Shown: piece by piece, positions 35,560 through 49,945 of the stretch | How the letters are laid out: the number at the start of each line of letters is the position of its first letter | Numbering within the stretch: the stretch's first letter is position 1 | NCBI GenBank assembly: GCA_023443455.1 | Contig: JAEZUE010000101.1 | Coordinates: 1-64,000 of the forward strand | Direction: 5' to 3' | DNA length: 64,000 nt | Source: Verrucomicrobiota bacterium | Lineage (GTDB): Bacteria > Verrucomicrobiota > Verrucomicrobiia > Opitutales > Opitutaceae | Translations under genes and position numbers: made by a program | Notes under the pieces: model-generated | Database searches by the model: none | The model's input: only the letters and a program-made list of their open reading frames with translations | What the model was told of the DNA's origin: nothing

Positions 35560-37059
35560 TCAGGCGCCGTCGGCGATGGCGACGGCCTTCAACAGGGCCG
35601 AGGCCTTGTTGATCGTCTCCTGGTATTCGCTGGCCGGTACGGAGTCGGCGACGAGTCCCGCGCCGGCCTGGATCGTGATCTGGCCGTCCTTCACCAGCGC
35701 GGTGCGCAGGGTGATGCAGGAGTCGAGGTTGCCGTCGTAGCTGAAGTAGCCGAGCGCGCCGGCGTAGAAGCCGCGCTGGAGCTTCTCGAACTGGGCGATG
35801 AGCTGCATGGCGCGGATCTTGGGCGCGCCGGAGACGGTGCCGGCCGGGAAGGTGGCGCGCATGACGTCGAAGGCGTTGCGGTCGGCGCGGAGTCTGCCTT
35901 CGACCTGCGAGACGATGTGCATGACGTGCGAGTAGCGCTCGATGATCATGAACTCGGGCACGGTGACGGAGCCGAACTCGCAGACGCGGCCGATGTCGTT
36001 GCGGGCGAGGTCGACGAGCATGAGGTGCTCGGCCTTCTCCTTCTCGTCGGCGAGCAGGTCCTTCTCGTACGCGACGTCCTCGGCGGGCGTGGCGCCGCGC
36101 GGGCGGGTGCCGGCGATGGGGCGGATCTCGACGAGGCCGTCGGTGACCTTGACGTGGACTTCCGGTGACGCGCCGACGATGGCGAAGTCGCCCACGTCGA
36201 AGATGAACATGTACGGCGAGGGGTTCACGGTGCGCAGCGCGCGGTAGAGATCGAGCGGCGACTTGGTGAACGGGCGGCGGAAACGCTGGGAAAGCACGAC
36301 CTGGATGATGTCGCCGGCGCGGATGAACTCCTTGGTGTCGTCGACGGCCTTCTCGAATTCCTCCTTGGTGAAGTTGCCCGGGGGCACGGAGAGTTTCGGG
36401 CGTTCGGCCAACGCGATCGGCGCGAGCTCGCGGCGGGTCTGCAGGAGGGTGCGGAGGTTCTCGACCTCGGCGACGGCGGCATCGTAGGCGGCGTCGATGT
36501 CGGTGCCGATGTGGGCGTTGACGTGGAGGCGGAGGGTCTGCTTGGCGCGGTCGAAGATGACGAGCGAGTCGGCCAGCATGAAGTAGAGCAGGGGGATGCC
36601 CTGGTCGTTGGCCTCGGGCACCGGCACGCTCGGCTCGATGCGGTTGATGTATTCGTAGCCGATGAAGCCGACGGCGCCGCCCATGAAGGGTGGCATGTTG
36701 GGCTGCTTCACCGGTTTGGCGCCGCGCATGTCCTCCTCGAGAATCTGGAGCGGGTCGGCGGGCGTGGGGAGGCGCGTGGTGGAGCCGTCGGCGTGGCGGA
36801 CGAGCGTGGTCTCGGGGCCGATGGCGAAGATCTTCCGCGGGCGCACGCCGATGAAACTGTAGCGTGAGAGGTGTTCGCCGCCCTCGATGGATTCGAGCAG
36901 GAACGCCGGGCCGGAGCCCTTCACCTTCGCGTAGGCCGAGACGGGCGTCTCGATGTCGGCCATGAGATCGGCGTAGACGGGCACGACATTGCCCTCGGCG
37001 CAGAGGCGGTGGAAGGCGGCGCGGTCGGGTTTGATTTCGAGCGGCGGGAGGAGGGACAT
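35560..37059 (-). CDS. trpE: Anthranilate synthase component I
   Basis: A 499-residue chorismate-utilising enzyme that starts tryptophan synthesis. The N-terminal regulatory domain contains the tryptophan-sensing stretch LLESIEGGEHLSRYSFIG, with the LLES motif typical of feedback-sensitive TrpE. The C-terminal chorismate-binding domain has VQVEGRL-like SQVEGRLRADRNAFDVMRA, IRPIAGTRPRG, DLARNDIGRV and PAGTVSGAPKIRAMQLI. Start at the ATG at 37059; 53 extra upstream residues in the longest frame are proline-rich and unlikely. No trpG is adjacent. PabB is the main alternative, but the N-terminal motif and length favour TrpE. Confidence 0.93.
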   Translation of the reverse strand: MSLLPPLEIKPDRAAFHRLCAEGNVVPVYADLMADIETPVSAYAKVKGSGPAFLLESIEGGEHLSRYSFIGVRPRKIFAIGPETTLVRHADGSTTRLPTPADPLQILEEDMRGAKPVKQPNMPPFMGGAVGFIGYEYINRIEPSVPVPEANDQGIPLLYFMLADSLVIFDRAKQTLRLHVNAHIGTDIDAAYDAAVAEVENLRTLLQTRRELAPIALAERPKLSVPPGNFTKEEFEKAVDDTKEFIRAGDIIQVVLSQRFRRPFTKSPLDLYRALRTVNPSPYMFIFDVGDFAIVGASPEVHVKVTDGLVEIRPIAGTRPRGATPAEDVAYEKDLLADEKEKAEHLMLVDLARNDIGRVCEFGSVTVPEFMIIERYSHVMHIVSQVEGRLRADRNAFDVMRATFPAGTVSGAPKIRAMQLIAQFEKLQRGFYAGALGYFSYDGNLDSCITLRTALVKDGQITIQAGAGLVADSVPASEYQETINKASALLKAVAIADGA

Positions 37060-37171
37060 GGCGGGACGGAGGAACGCGGAAGGCGGGACGGGGAGCGCGG
37101 AAGCGGGCGGCGGTGGTCGGGTCAGATGGGCGGCACTTGCGCGCGCGAATTCAAGGCGGGCCGTGCGCCGA

Positions 37172-39025
<1,854 letters not shown>

Positions 39026-39121
39026 AAATTTCGGGTTTTTGTTTTACGATGCTGAGGCCCCCGCTACGGTTCGGGCAAGGCATTTGCCCGATTCAATTTC
39101 CAGACGAATTCTCCCCCTAAT

Positions 39122-40408
39122 ATGACGACTCGTTCTTCGGTGGTGGCGGTGATCATGGGTGGTGGCCGGGGAACCCGGCTTTATCCTTTGACGAAGGAGC
39201 GCTGCAAGCCGGCGGTGCCGCTGGCGGGCAAATACCGCCTCGTGGACATCCCGATCAGCAATTGCCTCAACAGCGAGATCAACCGGATCTTCCTGCTCAC
39301 GCAGTTCAACACCGCGTCGCTGCATCGGCACATTCAGAACACCTACAACTTCGACCCCTTCGGCGGCGGCTTCGTCGACATCCTCTCGGCCGAGCAGACC
39401 GAGAAGACGACCGACTGGTATCAGGGCACGGCCGACGCGGTGCGGCGCAACCTCACCCATTTCCGCAACTACCCGCACGATCTGGTGATCATCCTCTCCG
39501 GCGACCAGCTCTACCGGATGGATTTCCGCCAGGTCATCGACCAGCATATCCGCACCGGAGCGGATGTGACCCTCGCGGCGATCGCGCTGCCGGCCTCGGC
39601 GGTCGAGGGACTCGGTCTGATGCGTGTGCGCGACGACCTTTCGATCGAAGCGTTCGCGGAGAAGCCGAAGGACCCCGCGGTGATCCGGAGCCTCGCGGTT
39701 GGCCCGGCCATCGAGCAGCTGCTCAAGACCCCGTCGAACGAGCCGCGCTGCCTGGCGTCGATGGGCATCTACGTGTTCAAGCGCGAGGTCCTGCAGGAGG
39801 CGCTCGACAACACGATGACCGACTTCGGCAAGGAGATCATCCCCGGCCTTCTCGGCAAGAAGCGCCTGTTCAGCCACATCTTCGAGGGCTACTGGGAGGA
39901 CATCGGCACGGTGAAGGCGTTCTTCGACGCGAATCTCCAGCTCGCGCACCCGCTCCCGGCCTTCAATTTCTTCACCCAGCTCGACCCGATCTATACGCAC
40001 CCACGCTACCTGCCCGCATCGAAGGTGAACAAGTGCTCGGTCGACCACGCCATCATCGGCGACGGGTGCCTGATCACCGAAGCTTTCATGAAACGCTGCG
40101 TGGTTGGAGTCCGCTCGGTCATGCGCGAAGGCGTGCGCCTCGAGGACACCATCATGATGGGTGCCGACTACTACGAGTCGGAGGTCGACTTCGCCGCGAA
40201 TGCCGCCAAGGGCATCCCGAACATCGGCATCGGCCACAATTGCAGCATCAAGACCGCGATCATCGACAAGAATGCGCGGATCGGCGACAACGTCACCCTC
40301 GACCCTGCGGGCAAACCCAGTGGGCATGTGCGCGACGGCATCGCGATCGTCGACGGCATCCTCGTCGTTTCGAAAGGCGCGATCGTGCCCAACGGCACGA
40401 CCGTCTAA
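39122..40408 (+). CDS. glgC: Glucose-1-phosphate adenylyltransferase
   Basis: A 428-residue ADP-glucose pyrophosphorylase, the committed step of bacterial glycogen synthesis. The catalytic signature is IMGGGRGTRLYPLTKERCKP, followed by LVDIPISNCLNSEINRIFLL. Substrate-site features include YQGTADAVRRN and the lysine region FAEKPKDPAVIR. The C-terminal third is the left-handed beta-helix (KAAIIDKN-like, here KTAIIDKNARIGDNVTLDPA). It ends shortly before a REP-like hairpin and the Usp gene, 55 bp apart. No other glg gene is in the window. Confidence 0.97.
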   Translation: MTTRSSVVAVIMGGGRGTRLYPLTKERCKPAVPLAGKYRLVDIPISNCLNSEINRIFLLTQFNTASLHRHIQNTYNFDPFGGGFVDILSAEQTEKTTDWYQGTADAVRRNLTHFRNYPHDLVIILSGDQLYRMDFRQVIDQHIRTGADVTLAAIALPASAVEGLGLMRVRDDLSIEAFAEKPKDPAVIRSLAVGPAIEQLLKTPSNEPRCLASMGIYVFKREVLQEALDNTMTDFGKEIIPGLLGKKRLFSHIFEGYWEDIGTVKAFFDANLQLAHPLPAFNFFTQLDPIYTHPRYLPASKVNKCSVDHAIIGDGCLITEAFMKRCVVGVRSVMREGVRLEDTIMMGADYYESEVDFAANAAKGIPNIGIGHNCSIKTAIIDKNARIGDNVTLDPAGKPSGHVRDGIAIVDGILVVSKGAIVPNGTTV

Positions 40409-40412
40409 ACCC

Positions 40413-40434
40413 GGGCACGCCCACCGGCGTGCCC
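40413..40434. repeat. Palindrome after glgC, REP-like or terminator
   Basis: GGGCACGCC (40413-40421) pairs with GGCGTGCCC (40426-40434) around CACC. No T-run follows, so it is either a REP-like unit or a Rho-dependent mRNA-stabilising hairpin between glgC and the Usp gene. Confidence 0.55.
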
Positions 40435-40463
40435 ACCCCAAAACCCCCGTTACCCCTCGTTCC

Positions 40464-41309
40464 ATGAAACGTGTACTGCTTTGCACCGACGGTTCGGCGT
40501 ATTCCCAAGTCTGCTGCCAATATGCGGCTTGGCTGGCCGGTCGCATCTCCTGCGAGTTCGAGGTTCTCTACGTGACGGACCTGCGCCAGTTCGAGGTGCC
40601 GATGGTGGCCGACCTGAGCGGCAGCCTCGGCGTGCAGCCCTACCAGGCGGTCCTCTCGAAACTCCAGGAACTGGAGACTGAGAAGGCCAAGCTCGTCCTG
40701 CAGGACGCCGAACGGCTGCTCTCCGATGTCCCGGTCTCCGCGCCCACGAAGTTCACGCACCGTACCGGTTTCCTCGTCGACTGCTTCCAGGAATTCGAGC
40801 AGTCCGCCGATCTGGTCGTGCTGGGCAAGCGCGGGGAGAACGTCGATTTCGCGACCGGCCACCTCGGCTCGACGATGGAGCGCGTGGTGCGGGCCAGCCA
40901 CCAGCCCTGTCTGGTGACTTCACGCAGTTTCCAGAACATCGACCGGGTGCTCCTCGCCTTCGATGGAAGCAAGAGTTGCCACAAGGCGTTGCAGTATCTC
41001 GTCGAAAGCCCCGCGTTCCGTGGGCTCGAACTCCACGTGGTCATCGTGGCGCCGCGTGCGGGCGAGGAATCGGCGCTGGCGACCCTGCGGGAGGCGGAGT
41101 CCGCGTTGACCGCCGCCGGCCAGAGCCCGACCTGTCAGATGCTCCACGGTGTGCCCGAAGACGAGATCGCCGCCTACGTCGCCGCGCATGGCATCAACTG
41201 CCTGATCATGGGCGCCTACGGCCACAGCCGCATCCGCCATCTGGTGATCGGCAGCACGACCACTGCGATGATGCGCCAGTGTCGCGTGCCGGTGCTGCTG
41301 TTCCGCTGA
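40464..41309 (+). CDS. Tandem universal stress protein (UspA)
   Basis: A 281-residue protein with two Usp domains. Domain 1 is about 1-150 (MKRVLLCTDGSAYSQVCCQY, then GKRGENVDFATGHLGSTMERV). Domain 2 is about 155-281 (RVLLAFDGSKSCHKALQYLV, then GAYGHSRIRHLVIGSTTTAM). The G-x2-G-x9-G(S/T) ATP-binding pattern is present in domain 2 and approximately in domain 1, so both halves may bind ATP. Tandem Usp proteins respond to starvation or oxidative stress. It follows glgC by 55 bp on the same strand. Confidence 0.92.
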   Translation: MKRVLLCTDGSAYSQVCCQYAAWLAGRISCEFEVLYVTDLRQFEVPMVADLSGSLGVQPYQAVLSKLQELETEKAKLVLQDAERLLSDVPVSAPTKFTHRTGFLVDCFQEFEQSADLVVLGKRGENVDFATGHLGSTMERVVRASHQPCLVTSRSFQNIDRVLLAFDGSKSCHKALQYLVESPAFRGLELHVVIVAPRAGEESALATLREAESALTAAGQSPTCQMLHGVPEDEIAAYVAAHGINCLIMGAYGHSRIRHLVIGSTTTAMMRQCRVPVLLFR

Positions 41310-41320
41310 GGACGCAAAGG

Positions 41321-41352
41321 CCGCAGGGAACGGGCAAGCCCGCTCCTCGCGG
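41321..41352. repeat. Imperfect REP-like palindrome
   Basis: CCGCAGGGAACGGGC (41321-41335) and GCCCGCTCCTCGCGG (41338-41352) pair at 12 of 15 positions around AA. The core resembles GGAGCGGGCTTGCCCG-type REP units. It lies between convergent genes. Confidence 0.55.
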
Positions 41353-41390
41353 CGGAAGCCCGGCGGTCTCAGAGGTGGCCTATTGGGGTC

Positions 41391-42320
<930 letters not shown>

Positions 42321-42596
42321 GGCCGAGCACCGTGCAGGAAGCCGCATGCTTGGCTACTGAAAAAGTCGGCGGAAAACGCTGCTTGAACGTTAGGTCGGGT
42401 GGAATGTTACCGCACTGCCGCCGGACCGTGCCGGTTCCGTGCAGCCCGCACCATGCGCACGCACCGGTCCACGTTGGTGCGGGACAAACCGTGCGTGGTT
42501 CGGCGGCAATTGCACCGTTGGCTCCGGGGAGTCCGCTGCTCGACGGGCGCCGGCGAGCGACGGCCCCATGGCTCCGCTGCAGGACAACGTCGGGGC

Positions 42597-43118
42597 TCAG
42601 CCGGAGGCCGTTTCGTCCTGGCCCCGCGGCGGGCAGAAGAGTGAAACGAAGATGTAGATACCGACCCCGCAGACAATGCCGCAGTCGGCCACGTTGAAGG
42701 TCGGGTAGATGTAGTCGCCGAAACGGAAATCGAGGAAGTCGACCACGTGGCCGTAGGCGAGGCGGTCGATCAGGTTGCCGACGATGCCGCCGCAGAGCAG
42801 GCCGAAGCTGAACTGCACGGCGCGTTGTTCGAGGCCGATGTGCCGGCGGAACAGGAAGATTCCCACCAGCGCGACCAGGGCGAGGATCGCCAGCAACGGG
42901 CTGCGGCCCGAGAGTATGCTCCAAGCCGCCCCGGTGTTGCCCACGTGCGCAAGGTTGAAGAAACCGGGCACGATTTCGATGTGCCCGGGCGCGTCGAAGG
43001 TGTTGAAGGGCAACGCCGCCGCGATCGCGAGCTTGCTCGCCTGGTCGAGCGCGAGCACGCCCGCCGCCAGTGCGAGAAGCAACCGGTAGCGGGCGAGACG
43101 TGGGGCGAGGGCGGTCAC
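42597..43118 (-). CDS. lspA: Lipoprotein signal peptidase (signal peptidase II)
   Basis: A 173-residue integral membrane protease that removes lipoprotein signal peptides. Family motifs are AGVLALDQASKLAI, VGNTGAAWSILSG, GIVGNLIDRLAYGHVVDFLD and FNVADCGIVCGVG, with the catalytic Asp pair in the latter two. Four membrane segments are visible. I start it at the GTG at 43118, which overlaps the stop of the upstream DksA-like gene (GTGA); a longer ATG form would add 60 basic residues. With ileS and the DksA-like gene it forms an ileS-dksA-lspA order seen in related bacteria. Confidence 0.93.
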   Translation of the reverse strand: MTALAPRLARYRLLLALAAGVLALDQASKLAIAAALPFNTFDAPGHIEIVPGFFNLAHVGNTGAAWSILSGRSPLLAILALVALVGIFLFRRHIGLEQRAVQFSFGLLCGGIVGNLIDRLAYGHVVDFLDFRFGDYIYPTFNVADCGIVCGVGIYIFVSLFCPPRGQDETASG

Positions 43119-44419
43119 TCGTCGCTGCCGCCGTCGTCGTCGTACTTCGTGCCGTCTTCGCTTTCGGCGAAGAGGCCGGCGCGGGAGGCCGAACGGCGCT
43201 TGGTGCGCTCGACCTCCGCCTGGCTCTCCACGGAGAAGCGGGCGAAGGGCACGGCGAGGAGCCGTTCCTTGTTGATCGGGCGTCCCGTCAGTTCGCATAC
43301 GCCGTAGGTGCCGGTCTTGATGCGCTGGATGGCGGCCTCGATTTCGGCGAGGGCCTCCTGCTCGTTCGAGACCAGGCTGAGGGCGAAGTCGCGGTCGAAG
43401 GTGTCGGTGCCGGCGTCGGCCATGTGCTGGGCGTAGCTGGAGAGGTCGCCGGCGTCGTCCTTGGCGGAGCGTTTCAGGGTCTGCTCGGTGTGGGTGTCGA
43501 GTCCTTCGGCGACGTGGTTGCGCAGCTCGATGAGCAGCTTGTAGTAGCGCTGGAACTTCGGCTCGACCTCGTCGATGGCGAGCACGGTCGGGGCGGCCTG
43601 CTTGGCCGGGTTGAAGCCGAGGATGTCGGCCAGGCTGGCGGCCTGCACGAAGTGCGGCTGGGCGGCCTTCTTGAGCTTGGCCTCGAGCTCCTCGGCCTTG
43701 GTGCGCTGGACGGCGGCCAGACTCTTGGCGGAGTTGCCGTTGGCCTCTTCCCCGCGATTGGTATTCACCTTCGCGATCTCACGGACCTCGTCGAGGGTGA
43801 AGGCGATGGGCTTGGCGGAGCGGCGTTCGAGAATGCGGGCACGCAGGTTTTCGGCCTTGTTCGCGACTTTGCCGACCGCGGCCCGCGCGGCGGCGGAGAC
43901 GGGTTTGGCCGGTCCCGGCTTGGCGGCCGGGACGTGGGCGGGTTTCGCGGGGGCCTTGGCGGCCGGAAGCGGCTTCGCGGGGGCCTTGGCCACGGGCTTG
44001 GGGGCCGAAGCGGGCTTGGCGGAAGTTGCCTTGGCGGCCGGCGCGGACTTCTTGGTCGGTGTGGGGGTGGGCTTCTTGGAGGGCACGTTCGCTTTGATTG
44101 GCGGGTGGTGCTTCGCCGGGGCGGGCTTGGCGTGGTGAGCCGGGGCGGGCTTGCGGTGAGAGTGCTCCTTGGCGGCCGGGGCGGGCTTGTGGCTGTGCGC
44201 GGCAGCCTTGTGCGGCTGCGGGGCGGGCTTCTTGGCGGGCGCCGGTTTGGTGGAGTGTTTCGGTGCTGGCGCCTTCGGGGCCGGTTTCTTCTTCACCGGC
44301 GCCTTCGGGGCAGGCACTTTGGCGACCACGGCCTTCTTGGCCGGGGTCTTGGGGGCGGACACCTTTTTGGCCGGGGCCTTTTTCACGGGCTTGGCCGGGG
44401 ACTTCTTCGTTTTGGGCAT
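43115..44419 (-). CDS. DksA/TraR-like protein with long histone H1-like N-terminus
   Basis: A 434-residue protein. The first ~215 residues are a low-complexity Lys/Ala/Pro tail with His clusters (KKSPAKPVKKAPAKK, then HKAAAHSHKPAPAAKEHSHR), like histone H1 or AlgP tails. The C-terminal ~135 residues match DksA/TraR: a coiled coil followed by IQRIKTGTYGVCELTGRPIN. The zinc-finger position keeps one cysteine (YGVCELTG) and has lost the others, so it probably does not bind zinc. DksA proteins modulate RNA polymerase; the tail suggests nucleic-acid binding. It follows ileS by 30 bp and overlaps lspA. Function inferred from domain similarity. Confidence 0.82.
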   Translation of the reverse strand: MPKTKKSPAKPVKKAPAKKVSAPKTPAKKAVVAKVPAPKAPVKKKPAPKAPAPKHSTKPAPAKKPAPQPHKAAAHSHKPAPAAKEHSHRKPAPAHHAKPAPAKHHPPIKANVPSKKPTPTPTKKSAPAAKATSAKPASAPKPVAKAPAKPLPAAKAPAKPAHVPAAKPGPAKPVSAAARAAVGKVANKAENLRARILERRSAKPIAFTLDEVREIAKVNTNRGEEANGNSAKSLAAVQRTKAEELEAKLKKAAQPHFVQAASLADILGFNPAKQAAPTVLAIDEVEPKFQRYYKLLIELRNHVAEGLDTHTEQTLKRSAKDDAGDLSSYAQHMADAGTDTFDRDFALSLVSNEQEALAEIEAAIQRIKTGTYGVCELTGRPINKERLLAVPFARFSVESQAEVERTKRRSASRAGLFAESEDGTKYDDDGGSDE

Positions 44420-44449
44420 ACGCGTAAGAAAGCAGGCGTGTGTTTGGGG

Positions 44450-47320
<2,871 letters not shown>

Positions 47321-47475
47321 GCCAAAGAAAAGGCGCCCGAGGGTAGGGGGGGGCCTTTTTGAGTCAAGGGCAACAGCCGGGGTTTTCGGAGACGTTTTCC
47401 CGGCCCGAAAGCTCCGCTTCGATGGATGGGGGAACGCTCAGTCCAAGCCCGCCGATCCCGCCGGGGAGCCAACGC

Positions 47476-48507
47476 TCAATCGCGCCAGCTGGCGACGGTG
47501 TCGCAGAGCGCTTCGAAGCAGGCGATCTTGGCCTCGGGCAGGATGCCGTGGCCGAGGTTGAAGATGTGTCCGGGCCGGCCGCGCATCGACTCGAGCAGTC
47601 GGGTGGCGCCGGTGCGCACGTGTTCGGGCGCGGTGTTGAGCAGGACCGGATCGAGGTTGCCCTGTACGGCGATGTCGGCGGGGAGCGTTTGCCGGGCCGA
47701 GGCGAGGTCGACCGTCCAGTCGAGGCCGAGCACCTTCGCGCCGCTGGTCGCGAGGCCGGGCAGGCTGGGGGCGGCGCCCTTCGCGTAGAGAATCACCGGG
47801 AAGTCCGCCGGCAGGGTGGCGATGAGCTGGCGGGTCCAGCGCAGCGAGGCCGCCACGTAGTCGGTGGCCGGGAGAATGCCGGCCCAGGAGTCGAAGATCT
47901 GGATGGCGTCGGCGCCGGCGTCGATCTGGAGCTTGAGGTAGACGGAGAGCGCGCGCACGAGTTTCTCCATCAACTTGTCGAAGAGCGCGCGGTCGCCGTA
48001 GAGCAGCGCCTTGGCGCGGGCGAAGGTGTCGGATCCTTCTCCCTCGATCATGTAGGCGGCGAGCGTCCACGGGGAGCCGCAGAAGCCGAGCAACGCCTTG
48101 TCGGGTCCGAGCTGCTGGCGGGAGGTCTTCAACGCCTCGGCGACATAGCGCAGGCGCTCGGGCACCAGATCGAGGTGGAGGCGGTCGACCTGTTCCCAGC
48201 GTTCGATGCGCCAATCCATCGCGATCCCGCCCTCCTCTTTGAAACGGTAGCCTTGGCCGAGCGCCTCCGGCAGCACGAGGATGTCGGAGAAGACGATCGC
48301 CGCGTCGAGCAGCGGGAAACGGCGCATCGGCTGCATCGTGACCTCGGCGGCGAGATCGGGCGTGCGCACCATCTTGAGGAACGAGTTCTTCGCCTTGAGC
48401 GCCCGGTATTCGGGCAGGTAGCGACCGGCCTGACGCATCACCCAGAGCGGGGGGCGTTCGAGGGGCTGGCAGGCGCAGGCGGCGAGGAAGCGTTCGCGGG
48501 AAGTCAT
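47476..48507 (-). CDS. hemE: Uroporphyrinogen decarboxylase
   Basis: A 343-residue haem-pathway enzyme that turns uroporphyrinogen III into coproporphyrinogen III. The N-terminal signature is PPLWVMRQAGRYLPEYRALK. The catalytic Asp is in LDAAIVFSDILVLPEALGQG. Other family motifs are LLGFCGSPWTLAAYMIEGEG, IQIFDSWAGILP and FNLGHGILPEA. Start is the ATG at 48507 (MTSRERFLAACACQPLERPP). It lies between ileS and the metal ABC permease gene, all on the minus strand. Confidence 0.97.
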   Translation of the reverse strand: MTSRERFLAACACQPLERPPLWVMRQAGRYLPEYRALKAKNSFLKMVRTPDLAAEVTMQPMRRFPLLDAAIVFSDILVLPEALGQGYRFKEEGGIAMDWRIERWEQVDRLHLDLVPERLRYVAEALKTSRQQLGPDKALLGFCGSPWTLAAYMIEGEGSDTFARAKALLYGDRALFDKLMEKLVRALSVYLKLQIDAGADAIQIFDSWAGILPATDYVAASLRWTRQLIATLPADFPVILYAKGAAPSLPGLATSGAKVLGLDWTVDLASARQTLPADIAVQGNLDPVLLNTAPEHVRTGATRLLESMRGRPGHIFNLGHGILPEAKIACFEALCDTVASWRD

Positions 48508-48591
48508 CGGAGGGAGCGGAAGCACGGACCGACCGGGCCGGGCGAGCAAACCAGAAGTTTGAGGAAGGTTGGCGCCGCCAAGATGGGAGCA

Positions 48592-49476
48592 CTATTCGCA
48601 GGTGTGTTTGATGGCCTTGCCCTCGCGCAGGCTGCGCACGACGCGGGCGACCATGCCGTAGCGCGGGCTGCCGAAGGCCGACACGAGGAAGAATGCCCCG
48701 AGGCTGAGCACGATGGCGGCGCCGCTGGGCAGGCCCGCGTGGTAGCTCACCAGAATGCCGACCGCCGACCCGAGCACCGCGGTGCCGGAGGAGACCAACA
48801 GCATCTGCGGCAACCGGTCGCACCAGAGATAGGCGGTGACGGCGGGCAACAGGAACAACCCGAGCGCGAGCACCACGCCCATCGCCTGCAAGGCGGCGAC
48901 GAGGTTGACCACGCACAGCGCGAGCAGGCCGAGGTGGGTGATGCCACCCTTGCCCCCGGTGGCGCGATGGAAGACCGGGTCGAACGTCTCGAGCACGATG
49001 CTGCGTCGAAATACGACGAATACGGCGAGCGTCAGCGCGGAGGCGCCGGCGGCGAGGGCGACATCCGTCGTTCCGACCCCCAGGATGTTGCCGAAGAGGA
49101 AGTGCAGCAGGTCGACCCGTGCGGGCAGGCGGCTCACGAGCGCGACGCCGGCGGCGAAGAGCACGAGAAAGAGCGAACCGAACGCGGCGTCCTCCTTCAC
49201 GCGGGTGAGCCGGCTGACGAGGCCGCTGGCCAGCGCGGTGAACAGCCCCGCCAGCAGCGCCCCGAGCAGCAGGGCCGGCACGCTGGGCCCGAAAAGCAGA
49301 TACGCCACACCGATGCCCGGCAGCAACGAGTGGGATAGCGCGTCGCCCATGAGCGAGAGCCGCCGCAGCACAAGGATGCTGCCCAGCAGCCCGCCGCTCA
49401 GTCCGAGCAGGGCCGCCACCAGCAACCCGCGCTGCAGGAAGCCGTAGCTGAAGGGCTCGAGGAGGAAGGAGATCAT
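48592..49476 (-). CDS. Zinc/manganese ABC transporter permease
   Basis: A 294-residue ABC-3 family permease with about eight hydrophobic segments. Family features are GFLQRGLLVAALLGLSGGLL, LMGDALSHSLLPGIGVAYLL and the late segment VVNLVAALQAMGVVLALGLF. It forms the membrane channel for Zn or Mn import with the ATPase (49946-50683) and the binding protein (50746-51702). In a usual znuACB operon the permease follows the ATPase directly; here a small membrane gene and a REP pair lie between. Zinc versus manganese cannot be settled. Confidence 0.92.
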   Translation of the reverse strand: MISFLLEPFSYGFLQRGLLVAALLGLSGGLLGSILVLRRLSLMGDALSHSLLPGIGVAYLLFGPSVPALLLGALLAGLFTALASGLVSRLTRVKEDAAFGSLFLVLFAAGVALVSRLPARVDLLHFLFGNILGVGTTDVALAAGASALTLAVFVVFRRSIVLETFDPVFHRATGGKGGITHLGLLALCVVNLVAALQAMGVVLALGLFLLPAVTAYLWCDRLPQMLLVSSGTAVLGSAVGILVSYHAGLPSGAAIVLSLGAFFLVSAFGSPRYGMVARVVRSLREGKAIKHTCE

Positions 49477-49489
49477 GGGGCGGACGGGC

Positions 49490-49819
49490 TCAGGCTTGGC
49501 CGTTCATTTTGGTCTCGATGTAGATCCACAATGCGTAGGCGATGCAGGGAAAGAATACCGCGAAATTCAGCCAGCGGGCGAGAAGCCAAACATGACGTAA
49601 GCGTGCGCTCTCCTCCTTCTTGGCGATGAAAGCGCACAGGCTGCCGAGCCCTGGCAAGACCACTGCTGCTCCGAACGTGATGGCAATCAAGTCGCCTTCG
49701 GAACTTGGGTCATGCGCGTTGGCCGCCAGATAGCTTGCTTCAACAAGCAGTGCGGCAGCCCAGACGCCCAAGAGCAGTACTGCCACGCAAGCGATGATTT
49801 CGGTTGGCGAGGTTTTCAT
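49490..49819 (-). CDS. Small hypothetical membrane protein
   Basis: A 109-residue protein I do not recognise. It has three hydrophobic stretches: about 9-30 (IIACVAVLLLGVWAAALLVE), 46-64 (AITFGAAVVLPGLGSLCAFI) and 82-102 (LNFAVFFPCIAYALWIYIE). It sits 13 bp before the permease start and so inside the metal-transporter cluster, but has no metal motif. By eye its base composition is lower in GC than that of its neighbours, so it may be a recent insertion. Confidence 0.7.
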   Translation of the reverse strand: MKTSPTEIIACVAVLLLGVWAAALLVEASYLAANAHDPSSEGDLIAITFGAAVVLPGLGSLCAFIAKKEESARLRHVWLLARWLNFAVFFPCIAYALWIYIETKMNGQA

Positions 49820-49863
49820 CGTAGCGACCAGACGGAGCCGACTGCTGGCGTACGGTGCCCACT

Positions 49864-49920
49864 GTAGGAGCCTGCTTGCAGGCGATTTCGCGCACAGATC
49901 GCCTGCAAGCAGGCTCCTAC
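49864..49920. repeat. Paired REP element (BIME)
   Basis: A perfect 23-bp inverted repeat, 49864-49886 with 49898-49920, around an 11-base loop. Each arm is itself partly palindromic (GCCTGC-TT-GCAGGC) and the ends are GTAGGAG and CTCCTAC. This resembles GTAGGAGC..GC-type REP elements of Pseudomonas and other bacteria. It lies between the ABC ATPase and the small membrane gene. Confidence 0.9.
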
Positions 49921-49945
49921 AACGGAGGTGTGAGGCATGGTGTGG

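Noticed and set aside
39026..39121. glmS ribozyme upstream of glmS
   Set aside because: The gap is only 96 bp, shared with glgC, and shows no ribozyme core; only a short GGGCAAG..TTGCCC hairpin is present.
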